Assembly: GCA_002440885.1 (NCBI GenBank)
Contig: DJVY01000100.1
Coordinates: forward strand, 29,634-93,633
Reading direction: 5' to 3'
Source of the DNA: Bacteroidales bacterium UBA6244
GTDB lineage: Bacteria; Bacteroidota; Bacteroidia; Bacteroidales; F082
DNA length: 64,000 nucleotides
The position numbers and the translations under genes were made by a program. Positions 56,443 to 64,000 of this stretch are shown here, in pieces (the first letter of the stretch is position 1; every line of letters begins with the position of its first letter). A model generated the notes under the pieces. The model was not told the DNA's origin. It saw nothing but the letters and a program-made list of their open reading frames with translations, and searched no databases.

Positions 56443-58158
56443 TTAGTCAAGCAATAAAAGCCAGACGAAGCCAAAAGGTTCAAGCACTATGGTGTTGTCG
56501 GGGTCTTCTACACGCATGCCTTTTGGGAATATTATCGCCAAATCCTCATCAGCAACGGGGTTTTTAATTTTTATCTCCCTGTCCGATAGGTTGTTGATTA
56601 TCAGTAAACGCTCATCAACTGTTGTGCGATAATAGGCCAGAATGTGTTCAGAAAGGATACCGTTGGCATCGCAAACATCCAGAAAGGTTGTTTTTCCGCG
56701 CCCAAAAGCCGGGTGGTTTTTGCGAGCATTTAACATGCCATGAATGAAATTGAAAACGACCGCATGAAAATTCTCCGACTGACTGAGATCTTTTTCAACT
56801 TGTTGCCAATCAATTCGTCCCCGTACCAGAAAACGGGTGTCGTCTTTGCCTGTAAATTGTATCTGTTCCTGGTAATAATTCTCATCGTTAAGTTTACCGA
56901 ACTCATCTCCATAATAAACTACCGGCGTGCCGGTTATGGTAAGCATGAGCGAATAACTAAGCGCTATTTTGTCAGGATTCCGTTTCATAAGCTCCGACAA
57001 CCTTGCCGAAATACCTTCCCCGACTCGGAAATCCCATTTTGGGTCGTGGCAGTAGTTTGAATGAATATAGTGCCGGTCTTCTTCTGAAACATAGACCAGC
57101 TCCAGACTTAACTCATCATGAACACGTAAAAAAGTCATCCATTGATTGCTTTCACGTATTTCGGGTGTTACCTCGCTGCTAAGGGTATGTCTGATGGGTG
57201 TAGCGTTTTGTTGTGCGATGGCTTTAAACATCATGGGCATAAGCGGAAAATGATAGGCGGCGTGGCACTCATCACCATCACCCAGATATTTAACCACTTC
57301 AGTTGGTTTCTGGCAGGCTTCGGCGAGCAGCAATGTGCCGGGTTTTATGTAGTCGAGTACAGCCCTGAAAAACTTAACAATGACGTGAGTTTTATCCAGA
57401 TTTTCGCAGCTCGTATGGTTTTCTTTCCATAGATATGGGATAGCATCAGCTCTAAATCCGTCAGCTCCCATCTGTTGCCAGTAGAGCAGGTTTTTTGTCA
57501 TCGACAGCAGTACCTCAGGGTTTCGGTAGTTTAAGTCGGGTTGAAAGCTGAAAAAGCGGTGGAAATAGTAGCGTTCGCCCAGCTTTTCCCAATTCGAGTC
57601 CTCGATACCTTTAAATAGTAGTCGGGCATCCAGGTATTCGTTGGGTTCATCTCTCCAAATGTAAAAGTCACTGTATTTGTTCGGTGTTGTCTTTTTCGAT
57701 TCCAGAAACCATGGGTTTTCGTCAGAAGTGTGGTTAATGGCTACATCAAAAATAACTTTTATGTCGCGATGGTGGGCTTCTTCCAGAAAATGCTTAAAAA
57801 CAATGGCCTGATCTTCCTTCGTAGCCGTGGTTGGTAAACCCAGCAAATCGTGTCTGATCATGTCATAGTTTCTGATGTCAAAGCCGGCATCCCGCATGGG
57901 GGAGTCCAAAATGGGTAATAACCATAAACATGAGATGCCTAAATCATGCAGATAGTCTAACTTTTGTATCAATCCCTGAAAGTCGGTGTTAAACAGATCA
58001 ACATACAGGGCATATACCGTCGCCTCTTTGTACCAGTCGTTTGCATCGCTTACACCAGAAAGTGGGGTGTGTTGTTCAAAGAATTTTTCCAGCAATTCAA
58101 CCGAATGATCAGGATACAGGGTTTTCCATAAGCCCTTAATGGTGTTTACATCTGACAT
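56443..58158 (-). CDS. GH13 enzyme, trehalose-synthase-like
   Basis: An alpha-glucan-acting enzyme of 571 residues from the ATG at 58158; the promoter box at 58173-58180 lies downstream of the longer frame's start. The GH13 catalytic triad is Asp238 (GFRADAIPYL), Glu280 (LLLAEACQ) and Asp348 (RVHDELSLE), with DVAINH and GTPVVYYGDEFG. The stretch HDELSLELVYVSEEDRHYIH and DPKWDFRVGEGISARL resemble trehalose synthase (maltose to trehalose isomerase), although that family's usual Asn before HDE is Val here. No signal peptide, so cytoplasmic. Divergent from the GH31 gene. Other GH13 activities such as a maltogenic hydrolase are possible. Confidence 0.85.
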   Translation of the reverse strand: MSDVNTIKGLWKTLYPDHSVELLEKFFEQHTPLSGVSDANDWYKEATVYALYVDLFNTDFQGLIQKLDYLHDLGISCLWLLPILDSPMRDAGFDIRNYDMIRHDLLGLPTTATKEDQAIVFKHFLEEAHHRDIKVIFDVAINHTSDENPWFLESKKTTPNKYSDFYIWRDEPNEYLDARLLFKGIEDSNWEKLGERYYFHRFFSFQPDLNYRNPEVLLSMTKNLLYWQQMGADGFRADAIPYLWKENHTSCENLDKTHVIVKFFRAVLDYIKPGTLLLAEACQKPTEVVKYLGDGDECHAAYHFPLMPMMFKAIAQQNATPIRHTLSSEVTPEIRESNQWMTFLRVHDELSLELVYVSEEDRHYIHSNYCHDPKWDFRVGEGISARLSELMKRNPDKIALSYSLMLTITGTPVVYYGDEFGKLNDENYYQEQIQFTGKDDTRFLVRGRIDWQQVEKDLSQSENFHAVVFNFIHGMLNARKNHPAFGRGKTTFLDVCDANGILSEHILAYYRTTVDERLLIINNLSDREIKIKNPVADEDLAIIFPKGMRVEDPDNTIVLEPFGFVWLLLLD

Positions 58159-58172
58159 AAATATGTTTTTTG

Positions 58173-58180
58173 CAAAGATA
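58173..58180 (-). promoter_or_regulatory. Promoter of the GH13 gene, -7 box TATCTTTG
   Basis: A perfect TAnnTTTG on the minus strand, 14 nt before the ATG at 58158. The predicted leader is only about 8 nt. Confidence 0.55.
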
Positions 58181-58220
58181 ATGGCTTTGAATGTAAAAAA
58201 ATGCATGTTACAAAGGTGAT

Positions 58221-58232
58221 CAAAAGCTTTTG
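58221..58232. promoter_or_regulatory. 12-bp perfect palindrome CAAAAGCTTTTG upstream of the GH13 promoter
   Basis: CAAAAGCTTTTG is fully self-complementary. It lies about 40 bp upstream of the GH13 -7 box. It may be an operator; such AT-rich palindromes also occur by chance. Confidence 0.35.
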
Positions 58233-58268
58233 TTACTGTCGCGGGATCATTGACTGTTTTACAATTAA

Positions 58269-58282
58269 ATCAATCGTTTGCA
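58269..58282. promoter_or_regulatory. LacI-family operator-like site ATCAATCGTTTGCA
   Basis: It matches 8 of 10 fixed positions of the LacI/CcpA consensus TGNAANCGNTTNCA, and its reverse strand carries the 11-mer TGCAAACGATT. It sits between the divergent GH13 and GH31 genes; the same 11-mer recurs at 62681 upstream of the T9SS gene. The adjacent LacI (61619-62626) is the likely binder. Confidence 0.55.
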
Positions 58283-58419
58283 GCGGATTTTTGCCGTGCT
58301 TTTTAGTTGGAAGATTTTGTCGAATAATCATGACATTTTTATGATGTTCGCCGATCAGTCTGTGGATGTGATACTTTTTCCCTTATTTTTGAAAGCAACT
58401 CTAGCTTGATCTGAGTTGT

Positions 58420-58427
58420 TAAATTTG
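58420..58427 (+). promoter_or_regulatory. Putative GH31 promoter, -7 box TAAATTTG
   Basis: A perfect TAnnTTTG, 28 nt before the ATG at 58456. No clear -33 element, as would fit an activator-dependent promoter. Confidence 0.45.
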
Positions 58428-58455
58428 TGTAAGTTAATGTTAATGCCTGTTGATT

Positions 58456-61293
58456 ATGTATAAGAAAACCTTGATGTTTAGTCTTTTCGGATTGTTGTTT
58501 CTTTCCCTTTCGGCTGTTGCTCAAGTGGCCTGGCTTACGCCTGAAAATCCATCTGTAGATGAACCGGTTACTCTGACTTTTAATCCAAATGAAGGTAATG
58601 CTGGTTTGGCCGGTTTTTCTGGTGATGTCTACTTTCATACCGGAATAATCACTTCAAAAAGCATTGATGGAGGCGATTGGAAGCATGTGGTTGGTGATTG
58701 GGGACAGGCTGATGATCGTGTAAAAATGAAGAAAACAGAGGATGGATTGTACAGTTTCACCTTTGTTATCAGGGATTTTTACGCCTTGAAATCTGACGAA
58801 ACTGCACAACAACTGGCTCTGGTGTTTCGTAATGAAAATGGCTCCCTAGTTGGAAAAAGCAAACTTAACGAAGATATTCTCCTTCCGGTTAACGGATACA
58901 CCCCTCCGGTGGCGTTGCCGGATACTTACCTTTTTGAAAACAGGTCGTACCTTTCACATACGTTATTCGGGAATGAGTTGAAAGTTTTAACCGATCATGG
59001 GTTGATTACTGTTTTGCCTTACCAAACCAATGCTGTTGAAGTGTATCATTATCCAAAAAGTGTTGGAAAATTTATTCCCAGTCATGCGGTGAATGCTGAT
59101 CCTGAATTGATTGAGGTTACGGTTACTGATGATGATAATTGGGTGCGACTGTCCACCGACTCGTTGCAGGTTTTAATTCATAAAAGTCCTGTATTCGTGG
59201 CTTTTGTTTATCAATCAGACACAGTTTTGCAAGAAGAACGTGGTTTTTTCGACCGAAATGGAAAGCAGGGACTTCGCTTTGAAATGCAACCAAACGAGCG
59301 CTTTTTCGGTTTGGGCGAACGAGCCAATGCCATAAATTTGACTAACGGACGCTATAACTTATATAACAGACCAAAGTATGGTTACGAGATAGGTGCGCGC
59401 GACTTGAATTATTCAATTCCTTTGGTTGTGTCGAATAACCGCTACCTGCTTTTGTTTGATAACCCACAAAAAGGGTATGCCGATTTAGGGGAAACTGAAC
59501 CGGGAATAATGGAATGGGGTGCTGTAGGCGGACCAATGAAATACTTCTTCATAGTTGGAAGCGATTATAAAGCGATCTCCTATTATTATAGTATGCTAAC
59601 CGGATTTCAACCCTTACCGCCCATTTGGGCATTGGGAAATTTGCAATCGAGAATGGCTTACCGAACCCAAAAGGAAACAGATTCTATCGTGACATTGATG
59701 CAGCAGGAAAATTTCCCGATTGATGCCATCATACTCGATTTTTATTGGTTTGGCGATAGCATTCTTGGTACCATGGGGCGACTGAACTGGTATACACCCA
59801 ATTGGCCTGACCCTGAAAAAATGATTGCTGATTTCAGACAGAAAGGGGTGAAAACAATTCTAATCACCGAGCCATACATCATTGATTCACTCAAAAATTT
59901 TAAAATAGCAAGTGATTTAGGGATATTGGCCACCGACTCAGAAGGACAACCCTATGTTAATGAGCAGTTCTATTTTGGTCCGGCCGGACTGATTGATATT
60001 TTTAATAAAAAGGCCGGAGAGTGGTTTTGGGAGCAGTATAAGCCGCAGATAGATAAAGGTGTAGCCGGCTGGTGGGGCGATCTGGGTGAGCCTGAGAACC
60101 ATCCATCCGACCAGTTTCATGTGCTGGGCAGCGCTGATGCGGTGCATAATATATATGCCCATTACTGGCACAAAATGCTTTACGAAAAGTACCGGCAGAA
60201 CTACCCGGAAACACGGTTGTTTAACCTAAACAGGGCTGGGTTTGCCGGTTCTCAGCGCTATAGTATATACCCCTGGACGGGTGATGTCTCACGAAGCTGG
60301 GGCGGCTTACAAGCTCAGATTCCTTTAATGATTCATATGGGAATGAGTGGTTTACCTTTTATTCATGCCGATGCAGGAGGGTTCGCTCAGGGAACGCACG
60401 ATGAAATACTCTACACCCGTTGGCTGCAAATGGCATGTTTTTCGCCTATCCTGCGCCCGCATGGTTCCGGTATTCCCTCCGAACCTGTATATTTTAATGA
60501 GTCAACGCGTGAGGTTGTTCGGAATTTTATGAACATCAGATATAGTTTATTACCTTATATTTATACGTTAACATATCGCAGCCACACCAAAGGCGAGCCC
60601 ATAGTAAGACCTCTTTTTTATGAGTTTCCTAACGATTCTCTATCATATAATATCGAGGATGAATATATGTTTGGTCCAGATTTGCTCGTTGCCCCTATAC
60701 TAACGGCCGCTCAGGAAATGCGCAAAGTATATTTGCCGTCAGGGTCTGATTGGTATGATTTCTGGAACAACAAGAAAAGTGAAGGAGGGCAAACTCTGGC
60801 ACTTCCGGTAAAACTGGCTGATATGCCGGTTTTCGTTCGCTCGGGAGCGTTTATTGCGCAAGCAAAGCCGGTAAATTCAACTGACGATTATAACCCGGGT
60901 CAGATGTCAATAACCTATTATATGAGTAACCACCAGGTGGATGATTCAGGTAGCGTTTTTATTGATGATGGTCGTTTGTTTGGATCAGTCTCAAAAAGAG
61001 CCTTTAAACTAATAAAATTGAAGGCTGTTCACGACAAGACCGGAGCTGCTTTAGAGATACATGTAGACAGTGAGGGACAGGGCTTTACCAATGAACCTAA
61101 GGCCTATGATCTTAATTTTCAGATAGTAGGGGCGGTAAGAGACTTTCGCGAGGTATTTATTCAAGAAGAAGCTGGAAACGGAGGTAAAGATATCCGAAAA
61201 GCAAAGGCTGTTAAAGTCGGTAATCAAAAGGAAATAACTTCCGTAAAAGTGAAATGGGATGGAGAGCCCATGGTTGTAAGGTTTCTGAAATAG
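58456..61293 (+). CDS. Secreted GH31 alpha-glucosidase with an N-terminal beta module
   Basis: A 945-residue exported glycosidase from the ATG at 58456 (the frame also opens 6 nt earlier at TTG). Signal peptide YKKTLMFSLFGLLFLSLSAVA. Residues about 24-150 form a beta module (EPVTLTFNP, VYFHTGI, YSFTFVIRDFYAL, ALVFRN) also found in the T9SS protein at 62833. The GH31 core follows: galactose-mutarotase-like domain, RFFGLGERA, nucleophile Asp542 in GWWGDLGEP, acid/base Asp610 in PWTGDVSRSW, then PHGSGIPSEP and DUF5110 near the C-terminus. Probably releases glucose from alpha-glucans or maltooligosaccharides in the periplasm. No sorting domain. Confidence 0.95.
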   Translation: MYKKTLMFSLFGLLFLSLSAVAQVAWLTPENPSVDEPVTLTFNPNEGNAGLAGFSGDVYFHTGIITSKSIDGGDWKHVVGDWGQADDRVKMKKTEDGLYSFTFVIRDFYALKSDETAQQLALVFRNENGSLVGKSKLNEDILLPVNGYTPPVALPDTYLFENRSYLSHTLFGNELKVLTDHGLITVLPYQTNAVEVYHYPKSVGKFIPSHAVNADPELIEVTVTDDDNWVRLSTDSLQVLIHKSPVFVAFVYQSDTVLQEERGFFDRNGKQGLRFEMQPNERFFGLGERANAINLTNGRYNLYNRPKYGYEIGARDLNYSIPLVVSNNRYLLLFDNPQKGYADLGETEPGIMEWGAVGGPMKYFFIVGSDYKAISYYYSMLTGFQPLPPIWALGNLQSRMAYRTQKETDSIVTLMQQENFPIDAIILDFYWFGDSILGTMGRLNWYTPNWPDPEKMIADFRQKGVKTILITEPYIIDSLKNFKIASDLGILATDSEGQPYVNEQFYFGPAGLIDIFNKKAGEWFWEQYKPQIDKGVAGWWGDLGEPENHPSDQFHVLGSADAVHNIYAHYWHKMLYEKYRQNYPETRLFNLNRAGFAGSQRYSIYPWTGDVSRSWGGLQAQIPLMIHMGMSGLPFIHADAGGFAQGTHDEILYTRWLQMACFSPILRPHGSGIPSEPVYFNESTREVVRNFMNIRYSLLPYIYTLTYRSHTKGEPIVRPLFYEFPNDSLSYNIEDEYMFGPDLLVAPILTAAQEMRKVYLPSGSDWYDFWNNKKSEGGQTLALPVKLADMPVFVRSGAFIAQAKPVNSTDDYNPGQMSITYYMSNHQVDDSGSVFIDDGRLFGSVSKRAFKLIKLKAVHDKTGAALEIHVDSEGQGFTNEPKAYDLNFQIVGAVRDFREVFIQEEAGNGGKDIRKAKAVKVGNQKEITSVKVKWDGEPMVVRFLK

Positions 61294-61430
61294 GGGAAAA
61301 GGCGTTTTGGTTTCGCCTCCCTGACCCTGACTAATGTGCCGGCTTTGAGTTTCGGTAATAAGCAAAAACGGACGATTAAGGGTCACAATAACTTTTTTAT
61401 TCGGTTTGGCAGCACTTGCCACGAAATTGT

Positions 61431-61438
61431 TATATTTG
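61431..61438 (+). promoter_or_regulatory. Putative promoter of the alpha-glucan lacI, -7 box TATATTTG
   Basis: A perfect TAnnTTTG with TTTG 22 nt upstream. It implies a leader of about 175 nt before the ATG at 61619. Confidence 0.5.
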
Positions 61439-61482
61439 TACGCCAAGTAAAAAGTACAATTTCAGCAAGTTTTAAAGGTTTT

Positions 61483-61498
61483 TTTTACGTGCGTAAAA
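61483..61498. promoter_or_regulatory. Inverted repeat TTTTACG-TG-CGTAAAA in the lacI leader
   Basis: Seven-base arms with a 2-base centre, about 40 nt downstream of the predicted start site. Its position would suit autoregulation by roadblock. Identity of the binding protein is not known. Confidence 0.4.
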
Positions 61499-61618
61499 GT
61501 TGCCGGAGAAACACAGTAGTTTTAATGGTGACTTAGATTTTGTTTTTGAAATTCTATTTGTCCTGAAATTGTATGTTTTGGTGAAAACGTTATTGCGACT
61601 TTACAATTTTAGTGTGCT

Positions 61619-62626
61619 ATGAAACGACAAGTTACTATTAAGGACATCGCCGAGAAGCTCGGAGTATCAACATCTACTGTCTCCAGAGCCCTGAAAGACC
61701 ATCCGGATATCAGCAAAAAAACGCGGCAGGCAGTGCAGGAGCTGTCGAAACTGTTGGGTTATAAACCTAACCTGATCGCCCTGAACCTGAAAAATAGCCG
61801 GACCAATACCATTGGTTTGATTGTTCCTGAAATTCAGCATTTCTTTTTCTCAACCATCATAAATGGAATTGAAGAGGTGGCTTACCAAAATAATTACAAT
61901 GTATTGGTGGTACAGTCGAATGAGTCGTATCTGCGTGAGGTGTTGAATACTCAAACACTTTTGGCCAACCGGGTGGATGGTATGTTGGTTTCCTTTGCCA
62001 AGGAAACAAAAGACTTTTCCCATTTTCAACAAGTTATTGATAACGAAATTCCGATGGTTTTCTTCGACCGGGTACTGGATAATTTTCACGCCGACTCAGT
62101 CATGGTCGATGATTATTCAGGGGCTTATAATGCTGTAAACCATTTAATTAACAGGGGATGTAAACGCATTGCCTGCTACACCTCGCCGCAAAACCTGATT
62201 TTAAGCCAAAAACGAATTGAAGGGTATAAAAATGCGCTACTACACCACAACATGGTGTTCGACAGCAATTTGCTTTATGCTTGCGACACGTTGGAGTCAG
62301 CCATGAAAATCTCGACCAGTATTCTCAAAAAAGTCGATCGTCCGGACGGTATTTTTGCTGTAAACGACCTTACGGCTGTTGGTGTGATAAAGGTAGCCCG
62401 CAAGTTGGGGTTGCATATTCCCGATGATTTGAAGGTTATTGGATTCGAGAATAGCAAAAGCGCCGAGATATGCGAACCAGAGCTGTCGTCGGTTGATCAG
62501 TTTGGCTACGAGCTCGGGAAAAAGGCCGCAAGTATACTGCTTGAAAGGATAAAAAGCAATGTGTTTGACTATGAACCCAGGAAACACGTGCTAAAAACGA
62601 AGCTTATTATCCGCGAATCCAGCTAA
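61619..62626 (+). CDS. LacI-family regulator of the alpha-glucan locus
   Basis: A 335-residue regulator with the LacI helix-turn-helix (IKDIAEKLGVSTSTVSRALK, residues 6-25), hinge (LIALNLKNSRT) and a sugar-binding domain (IGLIVPEIQHFFFSTIINGI; VMVDDYSGAYNAVNHLI; AVNDLTAVGVI). It lies between the GH31 and T9SS genes on the same strand and is a clear paralogue of the LacI at 37225-38262 through its whole length. Predicted to bind TGCAAACGATT-type sites at 58269 and 62681. Confidence 0.92.
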   Translation: MKRQVTIKDIAEKLGVSTSTVSRALKDHPDISKKTRQAVQELSKLLGYKPNLIALNLKNSRTNTIGLIVPEIQHFFFSTIINGIEEVAYQNNYNVLVVQSNESYLREVLNTQTLLANRVDGMLVSFAKETKDFSHFQQVIDNEIPMVFFDRVLDNFHADSVMVDDYSGAYNAVNHLINRGCKRIACYTSPQNLILSQKRIEGYKNALLHHNMVFDSNLLYACDTLESAMKISTSILKKVDRPDGIFAVNDLTAVGVIKVARKLGLHIPDDLKVIGFENSKSAEICEPELSSVDQFGYELGKKAASILLERIKSNVFDYEPRKHVLKTKLIIRESS

Positions 62627-62680
62627 AGAGGCTATTTCTGATGTCCTTTCTCTTACCATTCTACCGGATGGTATCCCTTT

Positions 62681-62694
62681 TGCAAACGATTTAA
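62681..62694. promoter_or_regulatory. LacI-family operator-like site TGCAAACGATTTAA
   Basis: The first 11 bases are identical to the site between the GH13 and GH31 genes (opposite orientation). It lies about 140 bp before the T9SS gene and about 90 bp upstream of a near-consensus -7 box TAACTTTA (62781-62788). Confidence 0.5.
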
Positions 62695-62832
62695 TACTGA
62701 AAATTCCGATAAAATGGAAGATTTGAGGAGTAATTAAAAATTTTTAACCTTTTTTATTCCGCAGTTAATCTGTTTTTATCTAACTTTACACTTTAATTAA
62801 AAACACAGTATTGTTTAACTAAAAAAATTTGT

Positions 62833-63945
62833 ATGATGAAAAAATTTACTCAAAAATTTTTGTTGCTTGTCGTTTTTGTAACGATGAGCGCCTATGCCAT
62901 GGCTCAGGTTACTATGACTCCATGGAATGCCGGTGCATTCGAGGAAATTACCCTGACTCTGAATGTTGGCAAATCATGTCCTGCCGATGCACTTTTAAAA
63001 GCTGATTCAGTGATGATGCACTCCGGCATTACCCTTGACGGTGCTGCATGGTCGAATGTTGTTGACTTTGATGGTGTGGGTGCAAATGGCGAAAGACCAA
63101 AATTTGCGTACATTGGCCCTTATGTTCCTGCCGCAATTACCATTACCCCTGGCGATGCCACTATTTATGACACCATTACCTTAACTCTTGATACAAGATT
63201 GAGCTGTCCGGCAGATGCTTTGTATGGTGCTGATTCAGTGATGATGCATTCAGGGGTTAATCTTGATGGTGCTGCATGGTCAAACGTTGTTGATTTTGAT
63301 GGTGTTGGTGCGAATGGCCAGGCCCCTAAGCTTATCCACAATGGTGACAGTACCTGGTCGATTACCTTTGTTCCTGCCTCTTTTTATGGTTTGGCTGAGG
63401 GTGCAGTTGTAACCCAGATCAACTGTGTATTTAACAATGGTACTTGGGATGCCGAAGGAAAAGATTTTAATGCTGACGAGTCTTGTACCGATTTCGCTGT
63501 TCCTTTCGGTTATGAGGATATTTATCTTTGGGCATGGACATTCATTCCATCTGAATTCTATGGAATTGAAGCTGGCGCTGATGTGAGTGCTTTGAACTTT
63601 GTGTTTAACGGCGGTGCCTGGGATAAAGGTGAAGCCAAAGCTTTTAATGAAGATGGTTCATGTACTGATTTCGCAATGCTGCTAAATGGTGTTGGTATTG
63701 AAGAAGGTATTGAAGAACACTTCGTGATTTATCCTAATCCTGTTCATGCCAATATTACTCTGGATAACTTGGGCAAAGCAGAAAAAGTTGAAATATTCAA
63801 CCTGACAGGTCAATTGGTTAAAACAATAGCACTAAGCAATACTGATAAAATTAGTGTTGACGTATCTGAACTTGAAGCTGGTGTTTACTTTATAAACGTT
63901 ATGAACGAAAACGGTGTGCAAAGCTCTAAGTTTATTAAACAATAG
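62833..63945 (+). CDS. T9SS-sorted surface protein with A-A-B-B half-module repeats
   Basis: A 370-residue exported protein with a signal peptide ending YAMAQ and a type A type-IX sorting domain (IYPNPVHANITLDNL, then IFNLTGQLVKTI and LEAGVYFINV). Between them are two copies of half-module A (residues 26-92 and 102-168, sharing SVMMHSG and LDGAAWSNVVDFDGVGANG) and two of half-module B (173-225, 234-284, sharing F-x-P-x-x-F-Y-G and CTDFA). A plus B together correspond to the N-terminal module of the GH31 enzyme. Likely an anchored glycan-binding protein analogous in role to SusE/SusF; the ligand is inferred from the locus. Closed by a terminator. Confidence 0.85.
   Translation: MMKKFTQKFLLLVVFVTMSAYAMAQVTMTPWNAGAFEEITLTLNVGKSCPADALLKADSVMMHSGITLDGAAWSNVVDFDGVGANGERPKFAYIGPYVPAAITITPGDATIYDTITLTLDTRLSCPADALYGADSVMMHSGVNLDGAAWSNVVDFDGVGANGQAPKLIHNGDSTWSITFVPASFYGLAEGAVVTQINCVFNNGTWDAEGKDFNADESCTDFAVPFGYEDIYLWAWTFIPSEFYGIEAGADVSALNFVFNGGAWDKGEAKAFNEDGSCTDFAMLLNGVGIEEGIEEHFVIYPNPVHANITLDNLGKAEKVEIFNLTGQLVKTIALSNTDKISVDVSELEAGVYFINVMNENGVQSSKFIKQ
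62908..63336 (+). repeat. Direct duplication of half-module A within the T9SS gene
   Basis: Units 62908-63108 and 63136-63336 encode nearly the same peptide, for example 19 identical residues LDGAAWSNVVDFDGVGANG. Their DNA differs mostly at third codon positions, so the duplication is old and the protein sequence is under constraint. Confidence 0.8.
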
Positions 63946-63963
63946 GCTTATTTACTAAAAATT

Positions 63964-63998
63964 GAGAGGGGCTGCTTTATGTCAGCCTCTTTTTTTTC
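63964..63998 (+). terminator. Terminator of the T9SS gene
   Basis: AGAGGGGCTG and CAGCCTCT pair with one bulge around a short loop, followed by a long T-run, about 20 nt past the stop. Confidence 0.8.
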
Positions 63999-64000
63999 TC

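Larger units (their letters stand above)
61294..61618. other. Leader region before the second lacI
   Basis: A 325-nt gap with no convincing gene. It holds the lacI promoter box at 61431-61438, an inverted repeat at 61483-61498 and a weaker LacI-like site TGAAAACGTTATTG at 61582-61595 (7 of 10 consensus positions). A short GC hairpin after the GH31 stop has no T-run. Confidence 0.5.

Noticed and set aside
61296..61321. Terminator after the GH31 gene
   Set aside because: A five-pair GC stem (AGGCG/CGCCT) is visible, but no T-run follows.

Overview
The window is a stretch of chromosome from a member of the Bacteroidota, most likely Bacteroidales/Marinilabiliales-like; genus cannot be called. 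Evidence: a type A type-IX-secretion sorting domain and a gliding-motility-type C-terminal domain, a CarboxypepD_reg/TonB-dependent receptor, a DUF2723 glycosyltransferase, DUF3822 beside rsmD, the short form of AMP nucleosidase, eukaryote-type isocitrate dehydrogenase and citrate synthase, and many intergenic copies of the Bacteroidota -7 promoter box TAnnTTTG. There are no rRNA or tRNA genes, CRISPR arrays, prophages or intact insertion sequences that I can see.

Layout. 1-11 kb: the 3' end of a membrane-anchored TPR gene, valS, a DUF2723 membrane glycosyltransferase, iorA-iorB (2-oxoacid:ferredoxin oxidoreductase), acpH and purA. 11-17.6 kb: fur, a SpoT-type (p)ppGpp enzyme whose synthetase half looks dead, a large T9SS client and an FtsB/DivIC-like gene. 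17.6-19.4 kb: an AT-rich islet with two lipoproteins and a truncated upstream gene fragment. 19.4-30.5 kb: a coupled group hutU / GT-C glycosyltransferase / metallo-beta-lactamase-fold hydrolase, then a GT2 / ECF sigma pair, tgt-lptG, an M28 peptidase, GtrA and YjbQ.

30.5-38.3 kb is a sucrose-use locus: TonB-dependent receptor without a SusD partner, GH13_18 sucrose phosphorylase, MFS permease, PfkB sugar kinase and a LacI regulator. A striking array of TTAAC repeats, including an 18-bp perfect palindrome, lies upstream of the receptor. 38.4-46.5 kb holds central carbon metabolism: gltA, icd, a 1373-residue chimeric dikinase-like protein and gapA. 46.6-51.4 kb: TPR protein, ppk1 and a SixA-like phosphatase. 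51.6-56.4 kb: ssb, rsmD with DUF3822 and a pseudopilin-like gene, an HsdR-N-like nuclease-fold protein, amn and holA.

56.4-64 kb is an alpha-glucan/trehalose locus: a trehalose-synthase-like GH13, a GH31 alpha-glucosidase, a second LacI regulator paralogous to the first, and a T9SS-sorted protein. The T9SS protein is built from the same beta-rich module found at the N terminus of the GH31 enzyme, but with its halves arranged A-A-B-B. An 11-nt operator-like core, TGCAAACGATT, occurs in the two intergenic regions of this locus and again inside the start of the dikinase-like gene, suggesting a small regulon.

Strongest leads for new biology: the shared module and its A-A-B-B surface protein in the alpha-glucan locus; the chimeric dikinase without a PEP/pyruvate barrel; the TTAAC array at the sucrose receptor; the pseudopilin-like/DUF3822 pair; and the toxin/immunity-like debris at 17.6-19.4 kb. 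All motif statements come from reading the sequence by eye; no database search was run.
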